Shown here: in pieces, positions 53,632-62,379 of the stretch | Numbering within the stretch: position 1 is the first letter of the stretch | Layout of the letters: every line of letters begins with the position of its first letter | Assembly: GCA_045646905.1 (NCBI GenBank) | Contig: JAZRLP010000017.1 | Location: forward strand, 45,159 to 109,158 | DNA: 64,000 nucleotides | Direction: 5' to 3' | Source of the DNA: RGIG4079 sp045646905 | GTDB lineage: Bacteria; Bacteroidota; Bacteroidia; Bacteroidales; Muribaculaceae | Made by a program: the position numbers and the translations under genes | Notes under the pieces: generated by a model | Seen by the model: the letters and a program-made list of their open reading frames with translations, nothing else | What the model was told of the DNA's origin: nothing | The model's database searches: none

Positions 53632-54897
53632 ATGGAATTAAAAAGAGTTGTAGTAACTGGTCTTGGGGTATTATCTCCCATCGGTAATGACGTTGAAACC
53701 ACATGGAGCAACGCCCTTAAAGGTGTGAGTGGTGCCGGCCCGATTACCCACTTTGATGCATCAAAATTTAAGACACAATTTGCATGTGAAGTGAAAAACT
53801 TTGATGCAAATCAACATTTTGACCGCAAAAAACTTCGTCAGCTCGACCTATATGCACAATATGCATTGGTTGCAGCAAAACAAGCGGTTGAAGATGCTAA
53901 TCTTGAAGCTGAAGGCATTAATAAGGATCGTGTAGGTGTAATAGTAGCAGCCGGTATCGGTGGTCTTCACACATTTGAAGAAGAAGCTGGCTATTATGCT
54001 GTTCATGGCGAAGAACAAGGTCCTAAATACAATCCTTTCTTTATTCCCAAAATGATTGCTGACATTGCATCGGGTCACATCTCAATGCAATATGGCTTCC
54101 ATGGTCCTAACTATGGTGTAGTATCGGCTTGTGCTTCTTCAAACAATGCTATTATCGACGCATTCAACCTCATTCGCCTTGGTAAAGCCAATGTGATGGT
54201 AACAGGTGGTGCCGAAGCAGCTATCTATCCTGCAGGTGTGGGTGGCTTTAACTCAATGCACGCCCTCTCAACTCGCAACGATAGCCCTGAAACTGCTTCA
54301 CGCCCATTTAGCGCTTCACGCGATGGATTCGTGATGGGAGAAGGTTCGGCAGTGTTGATTCTTGAAGAACTTGAACACGCTAAAGCTCGTGGCGCAAAAA
54401 TTTACGCTGAAGTAGCTGGTGGCGGTATGTCGGCCGATGCTTATCACTTGACCGCAACTCACCCCGAAGGTCTTGGTGCTATCCTCGCTATGAGCAGCGC
54501 ACTCGAAGACGCTGAAATGAAGCCCGAAGATATTGACTATATCAATGTTCACGGTACTTCAACTCCAGTAGGTGATGTGTCGGAAGTGAAAGCAATCAAA
54601 GAATTGTTTGGTGATCACGCATATAAATTGAACATCAGTTCAACTAAATCAATGACCGGTCACTTGCTCGGCGCTACTGGTGCTCTTGAAGCATTGTTTA
54701 GTGTTAAGTCGGTTCAAGAAGATATCGTTCCTCCTACAATCAACCATGATCCCGAGGATAAAGACGAAAATATCGACTACAACCTCAACTTTACATTTGG
54801 CGAGGCTCAAAAGCGCACAGTAAACGCAGCATTGTCTAACTCATTTGGTTTCGGTGGTCACAATGCTACTGTAATAGTAAAAAAGTACGCTGAATAA
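53632..54897 (+). CDS. fabF: 3-oxoacyl-ACP synthase II
   Basis: A 421-aa condensing enzyme with the catalytic triad regions VVSACASSNNAI (cysteine), NVHGTSTPVGD (histidine) and STKSMTGHLLGATG (lysine and histidine), ending NSFGFGGHN. It elongates acyl-ACP in fatty acid synthesis. The operon ends with a terminator just after the stop; the ribonuclease III gene that often follows fabF in Bacteroidota is absent here. Confidence 0.98.
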   Translation: MELKRVVVTGLGVLSPIGNDVETTWSNALKGVSGAGPITHFDASKFKTQFACEVKNFDANQHFDRKKLRQLDLYAQYALVAAKQAVEDANLEAEGINKDRVGVIVAAGIGGLHTFEEEAGYYAVHGEEQGPKYNPFFIPKMIADIASGHISMQYGFHGPNYGVVSACASSNNAIIDAFNLIRLGKANVMVTGGAEAAIYPAGVGGFNSMHALSTRNDSPETASRPFSASRDGFVMGEGSAVLILEELEHAKARGAKIYAEVAGGGMSADAYHLTATHPEGLGAILAMSSALEDAEMKPEDIDYINVHGTSTPVGDVSEVKAIKELFGDHAYKLNISSTKSMTGHLLGATGALEALFSVKSVQEDIVPPTINHDPEDKDENIDYNLNFTFGEAQKRTVNAALSNSFGFGGHNATVIVKKYAE

Positions 54898-54919
54898 TTT
54901 TAGTAAACTTTATATCAAC

Positions 54920-54951
54920 AAAAAGCGAGTTGCATAAGCGACTCGCTTTTT
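54920..54951 (+). terminator. terminator after fabF
   Basis: An 11-bp stem (AAAAAGCGAGT at 54920-54930 with its complement at 54941-54951), extended inside by GC pairs, followed by TGTTTT. Confidence 0.85.
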
Positions 54952-55047
54952 GTTTTATGGCGATGTCGTTATAATTAAATGGGAGATGTTTTGTGCAGAA
55001 GCGAGTAGGCGTTAATGATTGGCGTGTAGTTTTTTGTGAAAACTCTA

Positions 55048-55077
55048 TTTGCAACCCATTATTTTTGATTATCTTTG
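55048..55077 (+). promoter_or_regulatory. promoter of the amylase gene
   Basis: TTTG at 55048-55051, an 18-nt spacer and TATCTTTG at 55070-55077, 41 nt before the ATG. Confidence 0.75.
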
Positions 55078-55118
55078 TACATTATATCATCTTGCATTAA
55101 TAAAAAAGAATCAAAAAA

Positions 55119-57980
55119 ATGAAAAACAGAATGAGAATAGCATTAGCTATTTTAATGGCATTTGTGTCGTTGCAATCGATTGCGGCTACCTTTGTGGGTG
55201 AGCGCAATGACTTTCGCGATGAAACGATTTATTTTGTAATGACAACCCGTTTTTATGACGGTGACCCAAGTAATAATACTCAATGTTGGGATAATCAAGA
55301 ACGCAACCAAGGCGACCCTGCATGGCGTGGCGATTTCAAAGGTCTTATCGAAAAACTTGACTATATCAAAGCTCTCGGTTTTACAACCGTGTGGATTACT
55401 CCTGTAGTTGAAAATGCTTCGGGCTATGACTATCATGGTTACCATGCTGTGAACTTTAGTAAGGTTGACCATCGTTATGAAAGCGAAGATGTATCGTTTC
55501 AATCGCTTATTGATGCGGCTCATGCTCGTGGCATGAAGATTGTGCTCGACATTGTGTTGAATCATACTGGAAACTTTGGCGAAGAAAATCTTTGCAAGTT
55601 GTTTACTCGCGACTGGACTAAAAATCAAGCCACTCTTGATGATTGTATGGTGCCTTATACACAATCGCAAGGGGGTAAATTGCCCGATAATTATTTGTCG
55701 TTGCCTGGTGGAAACCAATATCAAGCTCGTTTGGCACAAATGAAAAATACCGATGGAGTTAATCACGATGTTAACAACTATTGGCACCATGTGGGTAATA
55801 GTTGGAACTGGGACGATTACTCTCGTTGGTATGGGCAGATTGCAGGCGACTGCGTTGACTTGAATACTGAAAACCCATATGTGTCAAACTATCTCGTGAA
55901 ATGTTATGGCGAGTTTATAAAGATGGGTGTAGATGGTTTCCGCATTGATACTTCGGGACACATTTCACGCCTCACTTTTAACAAAGCGTTTATTCCTCAA
56001 TTCACAGCATTGGCCGAGCAATATAAAGAAAAGCGTAACGGTGGCCCATTCTTTATGTATGGCGAGGTGTGTGCTCGTGAACGCAATGTAACATATCGCA
56101 ATCACGAAAACTGTTCACCATATTATTACACTTGGAAAGAATCGAAAGAATATGCGTGGGACGATAGCGAAACATCATGGAATAATATCGTGGTGATGGA
56201 GGGACAAAAAGGTAATCACACCAATATCACTTCGGTTGATGCTCAAGGTGTGGCTGACCAAGATGACTCGGGAATGCCTACATCAAATAATGCTTTCTTG
56301 AATGGTAATGATTATCGCACTCCCGATCGTAGTGAATACTCGGGTTTGAGTGTAATTGACTTCCCTATGCACTGGAATTTCCGTAGTGCAGCCGAGGCAT
56401 GGGGTGTGAAATATGGGGATAATCTTTATAATGATGCAACATATAATGTGGTATATGTCGATTCACACGACTATGCTCCCGATGGCGCTCCCGAAAGTAC
56501 TCGCTTCGACCAAAGTCAAGATACATGGGCCGAAAATCTTTCGTTGATGTTTACTTTCCGCGGTATTCCTTGCATTTATTATGGTTCTGAGATTGAATTC
56601 CGCAAGGGTCATGTGATTGACAATGGACCAAATATCGCTCTTCGCGAAACTGGTCGCGCCTACTTTGGTGGATATATCAAGGGCGATATCGATGTGACCG
56701 ACTTCGCTCAATATACAGGAGCCGAAGGTAATATTGCGGCGACATTGTCGCATCCGTTGGCAATGCATATTCAACGATTGAACCTCATTCGTGCTGCAGT
56801 GCCCGCTCTTCGCAAAGGTCAATATAGTACTGACGGTTGTACTGGCTCATTTGCATTCAAGCGTCGTTATACCGATGCCAATACCGACTCGTATGTGCTT
56901 GTAACAATAAGTGGTGGCGCTACTTTTACAAATGTGTTGAATGGCACTTATGTTGATTGTGTAACAGGCGACACAAAAACCGTGACAAACGGAACGCTTA
57001 AGGTGTCATGCGCAGGTAAGGGTAATTTGCGTGTTTATGTGCTTAATACCGACAAAACAAAAGCACCTGGTAAAGTGGGACAAGATGGAAAATATATTTA
57101 TACAACATCATCGGCTGCTGGCACTCAATCAGCATATGATGGCACTGAAGAGGAACTCTCGTCGAACAATGGTGGTAGCACTCCTCCTTCGCAAGAACCC
57201 GAAGAGGTGATTCCTCCTACAATGAACGAAGGTGAACAAGCCGTGTTCTTTGAAAACTCGGCAAATTGGGGTGGAACAATCCGTGCATGGGTGTGGAGCG
57301 ACTCTAAAAACTACACCGGTGGCATGTGGCCCGGTCAAGCATGTACTTACCTTGGTAACAATATTTGGAAATGGACCTACACTGGTAGTGATAAAATTAG
57401 TGGTGGTGTGATATTTAATAATGGTAGCTCTCAAACTCAAGACCTCACTTGGGTGAATGGGGGATATTACAATGCCAACGGATATGTGAAAACAATCGAC
57501 GGCGCAGGCGAAATCCCCGATAATCCCGATGTAGATGAACCTACTGGTAACGAATATGTGTGGACTGCTTATTATCGTGGTACAAACTGGGGGACATCTA
57601 CTGTTTATACCTATGTGTGGGACGCCGGAAATGCTAATAAACAATATCTCGGTGCTTGGCCTGGAGCTAAAATGTCGAAAAACGCCGATGGCGTGTGGGA
57701 AGTATCATTTACTACTACCGATGTTCTTATTACTCCAATGATAATCTTTAATAATGGTCAAGGTGGAGGAAGCAACCAAACAGCCGACCTCACATTTATC
57801 AATAATGGTATTTATGAGTTTGATGGTTATAAAGGAGTAGGTGTTGAACGCATTGAAATGGGCGATGCAGTAGAAGTAGCACGCTACGATATCTACGGTC
57901 GCCAACTCACCGAGCCCACAAAAGGTATCAATATTGTGCAATACAGCAACGGCACAATGAAGAAAGTGTTTGTGAAGTAA
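55119..57980 (+). CDS. secreted GH13 alpha-amylase with starch-binding modules and T9SS sorting tail
   Basis: A 953-aa protein with a signal peptide ending near residue 23 (LQSIAA). The GH13 barrel covers about residues 30-560 with all four conserved regions: DIVLNH (144-149), DGFRID (nucleophile D277), MYGEV (acid/base E316) and DSHD (stabiliser D451). A C-terminal beta domain follows (about 565-645), then an acidic/proline linker and two similar modules of about 90 residues (about 706-795 and 813-903; shared words VWS/VWD, GxWPG, IFNNG and QTxDLT), which look like CBM26-type starch binders. The last 45 residues (from about 909, with ARYDIYGRQLTEPTKGINIV and KKVFVK) form a type A T9SS sorting domain. 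The enzyme should hydrolyse starch or glycogen at the cell surface or outside. It is a single-gene unit just beyond the T9SS cluster. Confidence 0.93.
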   Translation: MKNRMRIALAILMAFVSLQSIAATFVGERNDFRDETIYFVMTTRFYDGDPSNNTQCWDNQERNQGDPAWRGDFKGLIEKLDYIKALGFTTVWITPVVENASGYDYHGYHAVNFSKVDHRYESEDVSFQSLIDAAHARGMKIVLDIVLNHTGNFGEENLCKLFTRDWTKNQATLDDCMVPYTQSQGGKLPDNYLSLPGGNQYQARLAQMKNTDGVNHDVNNYWHHVGNSWNWDDYSRWYGQIAGDCVDLNTENPYVSNYLVKCYGEFIKMGVDGFRIDTSGHISRLTFNKAFIPQFTALAEQYKEKRNGGPFFMYGEVCARERNVTYRNHENCSPYYYTWKESKEYAWDDSETSWNNIVVMEGQKGNHTNITSVDAQGVADQDDSGMPTSNNAFLNGNDYRTPDRSEYSGLSVIDFPMHWNFRSAAEAWGVKYGDNLYNDATYNVVYVDSHDYAPDGAPESTRFDQSQDTWAENLSLMFTFRGIPCIYYGSEIEFRKGHVIDNGPNIALRETGRAYFGGYIKGDIDVTDFAQYTGAEGNIAATLSHPLAMHIQRLNLIRAAVPALRKGQYSTDGCTGSFAFKRRYTDANTDSYVLVTISGGATFTNVLNGTYVDCVTGDTKTVTNGTLKVSCAGKGNLRVYVLNTDKTKAPGKVGQDGKYIYTTSSAAGTQSAYDGTEEELSSNNGGSTPPSQEPEEVIPPTMNEGEQAVFFENSANWGGTIRAWVWSDSKNYTGGMWPGQACTYLGNNIWKWTYTGSDKISGGVIFNNGSSQTQDLTWVNGGYYNANGYVKTIDGAGEIPDNPDVDEPTGNEYVWTAYYRGTNWGTSTVYTYVWDAGNANKQYLGAWPGAKMSKNADGVWEVSFTTTDVLITPMIIFNNGQGGGSNQTADLTFINNGIYEFDGYKGVGVERIEMGDAVEVARYDIYGRQLTEPTKGINIVQYSNGTMKKVFVK

Positions 57981-58002
57981 GAATTGAAACAAATATAAAA
58001 CA

Positions 58003-58033
58003 AGAAAAGGTGAGCAACTTGCTCACCTTTTCT
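58003..58033. terminator. terminator after the amylase gene
   Basis: A perfect 13-bp stem (AGAAAAGGTGAGC with its complement at 58021-58033) and a 5-nt loop. By position it was also the original terminator of purB before the insertion described at 58051-62379. Confidence 0.85.
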
Positions 58034-58050
58034 GTTAATATGGGGTTAAT

Positions 58051-58108
58051 GATTAATATCCAGTGTAACTATGTGGAGATAGTTTTTTGAGTTCGGCTTT
58101 CACTTCGT
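58051..58108 (-). repeat. displaced copy of the purB 3' end (left repeat of the insertion)
   Basis: 58 nt identical to 62322-62379, apart from one base (58062 against 62333). On the minus strand it encodes the last 18 codons of PurB plus the stop and 2 further nt; the changed base is synonymous (ACT against ACC, threonine). It is cut off from the rest of purB by the inserted gene, whose stop codon lies inside it. Confidence 0.9.
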
Positions 58109-61100
58109 TATGCGCCAAATCGTACGATCTAATTCTTCATTGAAATCAAGTTTTGTTATCTGTAGCTTATCTCCAACTTTGAGGCTATTTATGCTAATTT
58201 CGTGCTTGTCAAAATCATGTTTGTAGATGTGTGAAATTTTGTTATTGTTTAGAGAAACATCTATCCCTTTTATTGAGCTTTTTGATTTATATTTGCGATT
58301 AATGAAAGATGTTACGGTAGCCTCAAATGTGTCTCCAACATTGAAATCATCAGGTCTGTCAACGTGTTTGGTACGTCTAATATTATTGTTGTAAATATTT
58401 GCTATTGGATGTTTAGCAGAGTACATCCAATTGATGAGAGATATAGAAGTTAATTCATCTTTAATGTTTGATTTTGGCTGTGGCAAAATATAGAATCGAA
58501 CTCCTGCAATATTTACAAATGCTTTGCTATCTAAAATTTCTCCAGTTCCGGTCATACTTAGTCTATATGGATAATATGCGTTGAGTTTTATTAAATTTTT
58601 GTTAATAATTCCAATTAAACGACCACGGAATGTAGTTATTTCATCGTACTTGGGCTCAACAATAAATTCATCAATAGAATTTTTAATACCCCATTTCCCT
58701 GCAATTTTAATTTTTTTAAATCCTTCTTGTAGATTTATTATATCATCCTCAACGGTATTCAAATTTGAATCAATTTGGAATGAAATAGAGTTTTTTTGGA
58801 CAAGACAACGATTGTTCTCAATTGGTTTTATTGCTGTGTGTTCAAATGGGAGTAAAATGTTTCCGTTAGAGGAAATTATTCCAAAAAAAGAACCCTTCTT
58901 GGCGATAAATTTATCATCGAACCAATGAGAAATAAAGTTGTAACAATGAGAGACTAAAATTGAATTATCGAATTCAATTCCGTACATATTGAATGATTTA
59001 GAAATAGTTGCTCCATTTGTTAGTGTTTCGACTATTTCGGATATTTCATTGCCATTGACGTCTACTTTGCCATTTAAAACTTCCCAAGGTTTGTCTGGAT
59101 TTGGAATAGATACAAAAAATGAGGAACCATCAAATTTATCAATGGATTTGTATTTTGCAGGTATTATTATTTCACCATATAGGGAAGCTATTCCCCACAA
59201 ATTATTAGAACAAATTTTTAAATATTTTTCGTAGAATAATTTGATAGAAGAATAAATTAGAGGGATGATAATGTTGCCTGATTTATCAACAACGCCCCAT
59301 AAATTATTGAAACCTTGAACTATAGATATTTCAGATGAAATTTCTTGAGTAAACTTATATTTTTGCTCATTAATGAGTTTTCCGTCCAAAGATAGAATCT
59401 GGTATTTGTTATCAATAGTTACTTTGATGGTACATTCTGGCGTAATTTCAAAACTGTCCCAAGTTGTGTTTGAAATATTTTTATCATTAGAGAGCCAAAG
59501 AGTCCACTTGCCAGAATCTTTTTTGAATATTTTGTCTTCAATAAAATATAATTCTTCAATAGAAAAAGGTTTTTGTATTGTTAGGTAGTGTATGTTTTTT
59601 GATGGCGAAATGGTGCTGATGAATATTTTATCGTTAGGAGAATATGATGCAATAGAATCAATAACTCCAAATAGGTGCCATGCTCTATTCTCACAATATA
59701 GAATGTGTCCATTGGGAAGTATGTGAATTGAATCATATTTAGTGAGTAAAGAATATTCCCCCAAACGATTTACGACTCCAAGTTTAGAGCCATTGTTGAC
59801 AATTGCATATCCATGGCTGAAAATGGGCTCAATAGGGAATGTGGGTTTGATGAAAATAACATCATTATATTTAAACCCCCAATTATCTCCATCGAAAAAA
59901 GCTTCAACACTACTGCTATTTTCAAGCATTTCATTGATAGCATTATTGCGCTTACATTCATAATCCCAAGCTTCAAGAATGTTTTGTTTTAGTTCTTCTT
60001 TATTGGAAGCAGATGGCATGCTTGCATATGGGTGTAAAAGGTAATATTTTTCATCAGCATCAAAGTAATAAGGTCTGCAAGAATTGTTGTCAAAAGTTAT
60101 TTTGTCGATAGATATAAGTTCTCCGTTTTTTCCGTTTTTCTCAATTTGATAGTACCATTCGTCATTTTCATCAAGCCAATTGCATTTTAGAATGAGTTCT
60201 CCGAGTTGCTTAGTTGCATTTTGAGCTTCAAGATCAAATACAAAAACATTGCGTTTGTTTGTGAAAAGGATGTCCTTGGCTACAGATCTGCGGAGTTCGT
60301 TGTAGTTGACATTTGAATTTAATCCAAATATCCAAAATACATGATAGTTGTTAATTAAGTAAAATATGTCTCTATCATGGACTTTGGATGTATGGGTGTT
60401 GAGTGTTACGAATTCCAAGGCAATATTATGAGAATTGTACTCTGCTGTAATATCTGCAAGTCTTCGTTTCATAATGGGCAGTTCTTCAGAGTGAATGTAG
60501 TTTGTGATTTTTACATTCGAAATTCCCTTTCCGTTGCTAATTTTAGAAATTAAAGATGAATATGCGATCTCTCTAATGTTCTTAAGATGACTATTGTCGT
60601 ATAATCCTCCTGTTTCATCTCCGGACGTAGAAATATTATAGTCATAATCGCGTTTTAAATCACAATGTATATTTTTTACAGCATGAGTAAAAAATTGAAT
60701 ATCTTGATAATTGTTACCCCATCCAATGCTTCGGCTTGAAATCTTAAGCATTTGATGGCAACAGGGGCAAATTAAATATGGAGTATTGGTGCGAACTGCA
60801 TTTTCTAAATCGAACCTTATTTTAGATATCTCTTCAGCGGATTTCTCTAACAGTATTTGTTTAGTAGATACAAGTGTGTTTGTCCTGCAGTTGAAAACAG
60901 TGTCTATTGTTCTATGTGAAGAAGCATATATATTATCATTTTCTATTTTTGGAAAGTTTTTTGTCCGAGTGATGTTTAATGCCTGAGTTGAATGGGTTAA
61001 GTATGGAATACTTTGTTTACGTGAAGCTCTTTTGTGAGGAGCCTTGTCCTTTGGTGTGGTAGGGGTGGGTTTGCTGGGAGTTAAAGGTGAAATAGGTTGA

Positions 61101-61954
61101 GCTAATTGACGGTTCGGATTTGATGGTTTTTGAATATTTTCTTTGTTTGAATTTACTAATTGTTGTTTAAGTGTATTTATTTCTTGATTAAGAGTGTTTA
61201 TTAATGATGCAGGTGGTGCTTCGTTTAATTGATTTCTTAAACTTAATATAGTAGAATTTGCATTATCAAGTTGTTGTTGTAGGTTGTTCTCTGCATTTAG
61301 TTTGTCCTTCAATAATTGTTTTAGTGTTTGTTCTATATTGATGTATTTATCGTTCTGATTAGACAATTTGAGGGCTAAATCAGAATTTTCCGAACTAAGG
61401 CTTGCAATTTGTTCGTTGAGTTTTTGAATCTCAAATTCTAAAGTGTTAATTAGATCTTGCTTTTTTTGTACATCGTTCTTTAGAGCGTTAATGAGATCCT
61501 CCTCAACTTGTGTTTTAGATAAATTTGATATTTGAGATTTAAGTTGACTACATTCTGAAACCTTATTTTCAAGTGATTCCTGAATTTCTGATATTTCGCT
61601 TTTTAATAAATTGTTTATATGTGTTTGTTCTTGGACCTTATTGTTTTGTTTGTTTATTTCTGAATATAGTTCGTCAACCTCTTTAGAGCGTGCTTGTCTT
61701 TCGGATAGTAAAAGGTTCCAATGGCTTTTGATAATTTGCTCTTTAGAAAGGATGATTGATTCTAATTCTTTTGTTTTAGAATATAGTTTGCCTATTTCTT
61801 TAGAATGTGCATGCTTTTCGGATAGTAATGATTCTTGCTTGTTTTTTATAATTTGTTCTTTAGAGCGGATGGTTGTTTCTAATTCAGCTATTTTGGAATA
61901 TAGTTTTTCGATTTCTAAAGAGTGTTCTTCTCTTTCAGATACAATTTTTCCCAA
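58100..61954 (-). CDS. coiled-coil / CoiA-like nuclease / WG-repeat protein (main part)
   Basis: A 1284-aa frame, AT-rich and unlike its neighbours. Residues 1-270 are coiled coil, starting with two 39-residue tandem repeats and part of a third. A P/T-rich linker follows (about 275-320). About residues 340-680 resemble CoiA/DUF6035-type proteins: a cysteine cluster CPCCH (396-400), THAVKNIHC (H424, H430, C431), SHLKNIREI, then a restriction-nuclease-like core with D501 and E514 followed by R...Y..NNYHVFWIFG. About 685-1175 are WG beta repeats (NLWGVVDKSGNIIIPLIY, NLWGIASLYGEIIIPAKY, GKWGIKNSIDEFIVEPKY). The last 85 residues (VGDTFEATVTSF...) look like an S1/OB fold. The first ATG here (61954) is probably not the real start: the frame joins the upstream 112-aa frame across a nine-A run. 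Function unknown; a nuclease-based defence protein is my best guess. Confidence 0.8.
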   Translation of the reverse strand: MGKIVSEREEHSLEIEKLYSKIAELETTIRSKEQIIKNKQESLLSEKHAHSKEIGKLYSKTKELESIILSKEQIIKSHWNLLLSERQARSKEVDELYSEINKQNNKVQEQTHINNLLKSEISEIQESLENKVSECSQLKSQISNLSKTQVEEDLINALKNDVQKKQDLINTLEFEIQKLNEQIASLSSENSDLALKLSNQNDKYINIEQTLKQLLKDKLNAENNLQQQLDNANSTILSLRNQLNEAPPASLINTLNQEINTLKQQLVNSNKENIQKPSNPNRQLAQPISPLTPSKPTPTTPKDKAPHKRASRKQSIPYLTHSTQALNITRTKNFPKIENDNIYASSHRTIDTVFNCRTNTLVSTKQILLEKSAEEISKIRFDLENAVRTNTPYLICPCCHQMLKISSRSIGWGNNYQDIQFFTHAVKNIHCDLKRDYDYNISTSGDETGGLYDNSHLKNIREIAYSSLISKISNGKGISNVKITNYIHSEELPIMKRRLADITAEYNSHNIALEFVTLNTHTSKVHDRDIFYLINNYHVFWIFGLNSNVNYNELRRSVAKDILFTNKRNVFVFDLEAQNATKQLGELILKCNWLDENDEWYYQIEKNGKNGELISIDKITFDNNSCRPYYFDADEKYYLLHPYASMPSASNKEELKQNILEAWDYECKRNNAINEMLENSSSVEAFFDGDNWGFKYNDVIFIKPTFPIEPIFSHGYAIVNNGSKLGVVNRLGEYSLLTKYDSIHILPNGHILYCENRAWHLFGVIDSIASYSPNDKIFISTISPSKNIHYLTIQKPFSIEELYFIEDKIFKKDSGKWTLWLSNDKNISNTTWDSFEITPECTIKVTIDNKYQILSLDGKLINEQKYKFTQEISSEISIVQGFNNLWGVVDKSGNIIIPLIYSSIKLFYEKYLKICSNNLWGIASLYGEIIIPAKYKSIDKFDGSSFFVSIPNPDKPWEVLNGKVDVNGNEISEIVETLTNGATISKSFNMYGIEFDNSILVSHCYNFISHWFDDKFIAKKGSFFGIISSNGNILLPFEHTAIKPIENNRCLVQKNSISFQIDSNLNTVEDDIINLQEGFKKIKIAGKWGIKNSIDEFIVEPKYDEITTFRGRLIGIINKNLIKLNAYYPYRLSMTGTGEILDSKAFVNIAGVRFYILPQPKSNIKDELTSISLINWMYSAKHPIANIYNNNIRRTKHVDRPDDFNVGDTFEATVTSFINRKYKSKSSIKGIDVSLNNNKISHIYKHDFDKHEISINSLKVGDKLQITKLDFNEELDRTIWRITK
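61706..61939 (-). repeat. two 117-nt tandem coding repeats in the coiled coil
   Basis: On the minus strand, units of 39 codons at 61939-61823 and 61822-61706 share the pattern SE....HS.EI.KLYSK..ELE..I.SKEQIIK, and a third, partial unit follows (SERQARSKEVDELYSEI). Confidence 0.7.
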
Positions 61955-62253
61955 TTTTGCTCTTTTTTTTTGCGCTCATTCTCAACTTTTGATTCAAATC
62001 TTGAGATTGTGGTATTTAGATTATTTATTGTAGAATCTTTTGATAGAATATCCTTTTTTAAAGAAGTTTTGCTTCTTTTTAATTTGTTGATTTCAGAGTT
62101 AAGAGCATTTAACTGCTGTTCTTTTTCTTTTAATAGTTGTTCTTTTTCAATGATAAGATTCTCTTTTAGCTCAATTTTATATGAGGCTTGGCTTTGTAAA
62201 TCTTCAAAATCTGATTCAAATAAAGGATAAAAAATTTTTTTTAAGATATTCAT
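61915..62253 (-). CDS. N-terminal coiled-coil part of the same gene, split by a nine-A run
   Basis: A 112-aa frame starting MNILKKIFYPLFESDFEDL, almost all coiled coil (KENLIIEKEQLLKEKEQQLN..., ISRFESKVENERKKK). It reaches an A9 run on the minus strand (61971-61963) and ends 14 codons later in a different register. One extra A, or a -1 ribosomal shift on the A run, would carry it straight into the large frame (…ERKKKRAKLGKIVSE) with the coiled coil unbroken, giving a protein of about 1390 aa. It is therefore the probable true N-terminus of the large gene. Confidence 0.7.
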   Translation of the reverse strand: MNILKKIFYPLFESDFEDLQSQASYKIELKENLIIEKEQLLKEKEQQLNALNSEINKLKRSKTSLKKDILSKDSTINNLNTTISRFESKVENERKKKEQNWEKLYLKEKNTL

Positions 62254-62275
62254 GGTGATTAGTTTAGGTAGGTGA

Positions 62276-62308
62276 AATAAGGGACTACATTAAACATAGT
62301 CCCTTATT
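62276..62308 (-). terminator. terminator between purB and the inserted gene
   Basis: A perfect 12-bp stem (AATAAGGGACTA at 62276-62287 with its complement at 62297-62308) and a 9-nt loop. It lies after the purB stop on the minus strand and separates purB from the inserted gene. Confidence 0.8.
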
Positions 62309-62321
62309 ATTAATGTTGGCG

Positions 62322-62379
62322 GATTAATATCCGGTGTAACTATGTGGAGATAGTTTTTTGAGTTCGGCTTTCACTTCGT
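62322..62379 (-). repeat. purB 3' end, right repeat of the insertion
   Basis: The in-place copy of the 58-nt repeat, covering the last 18 codons and stop of purB. See 58051-58108. Confidence 0.9.
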
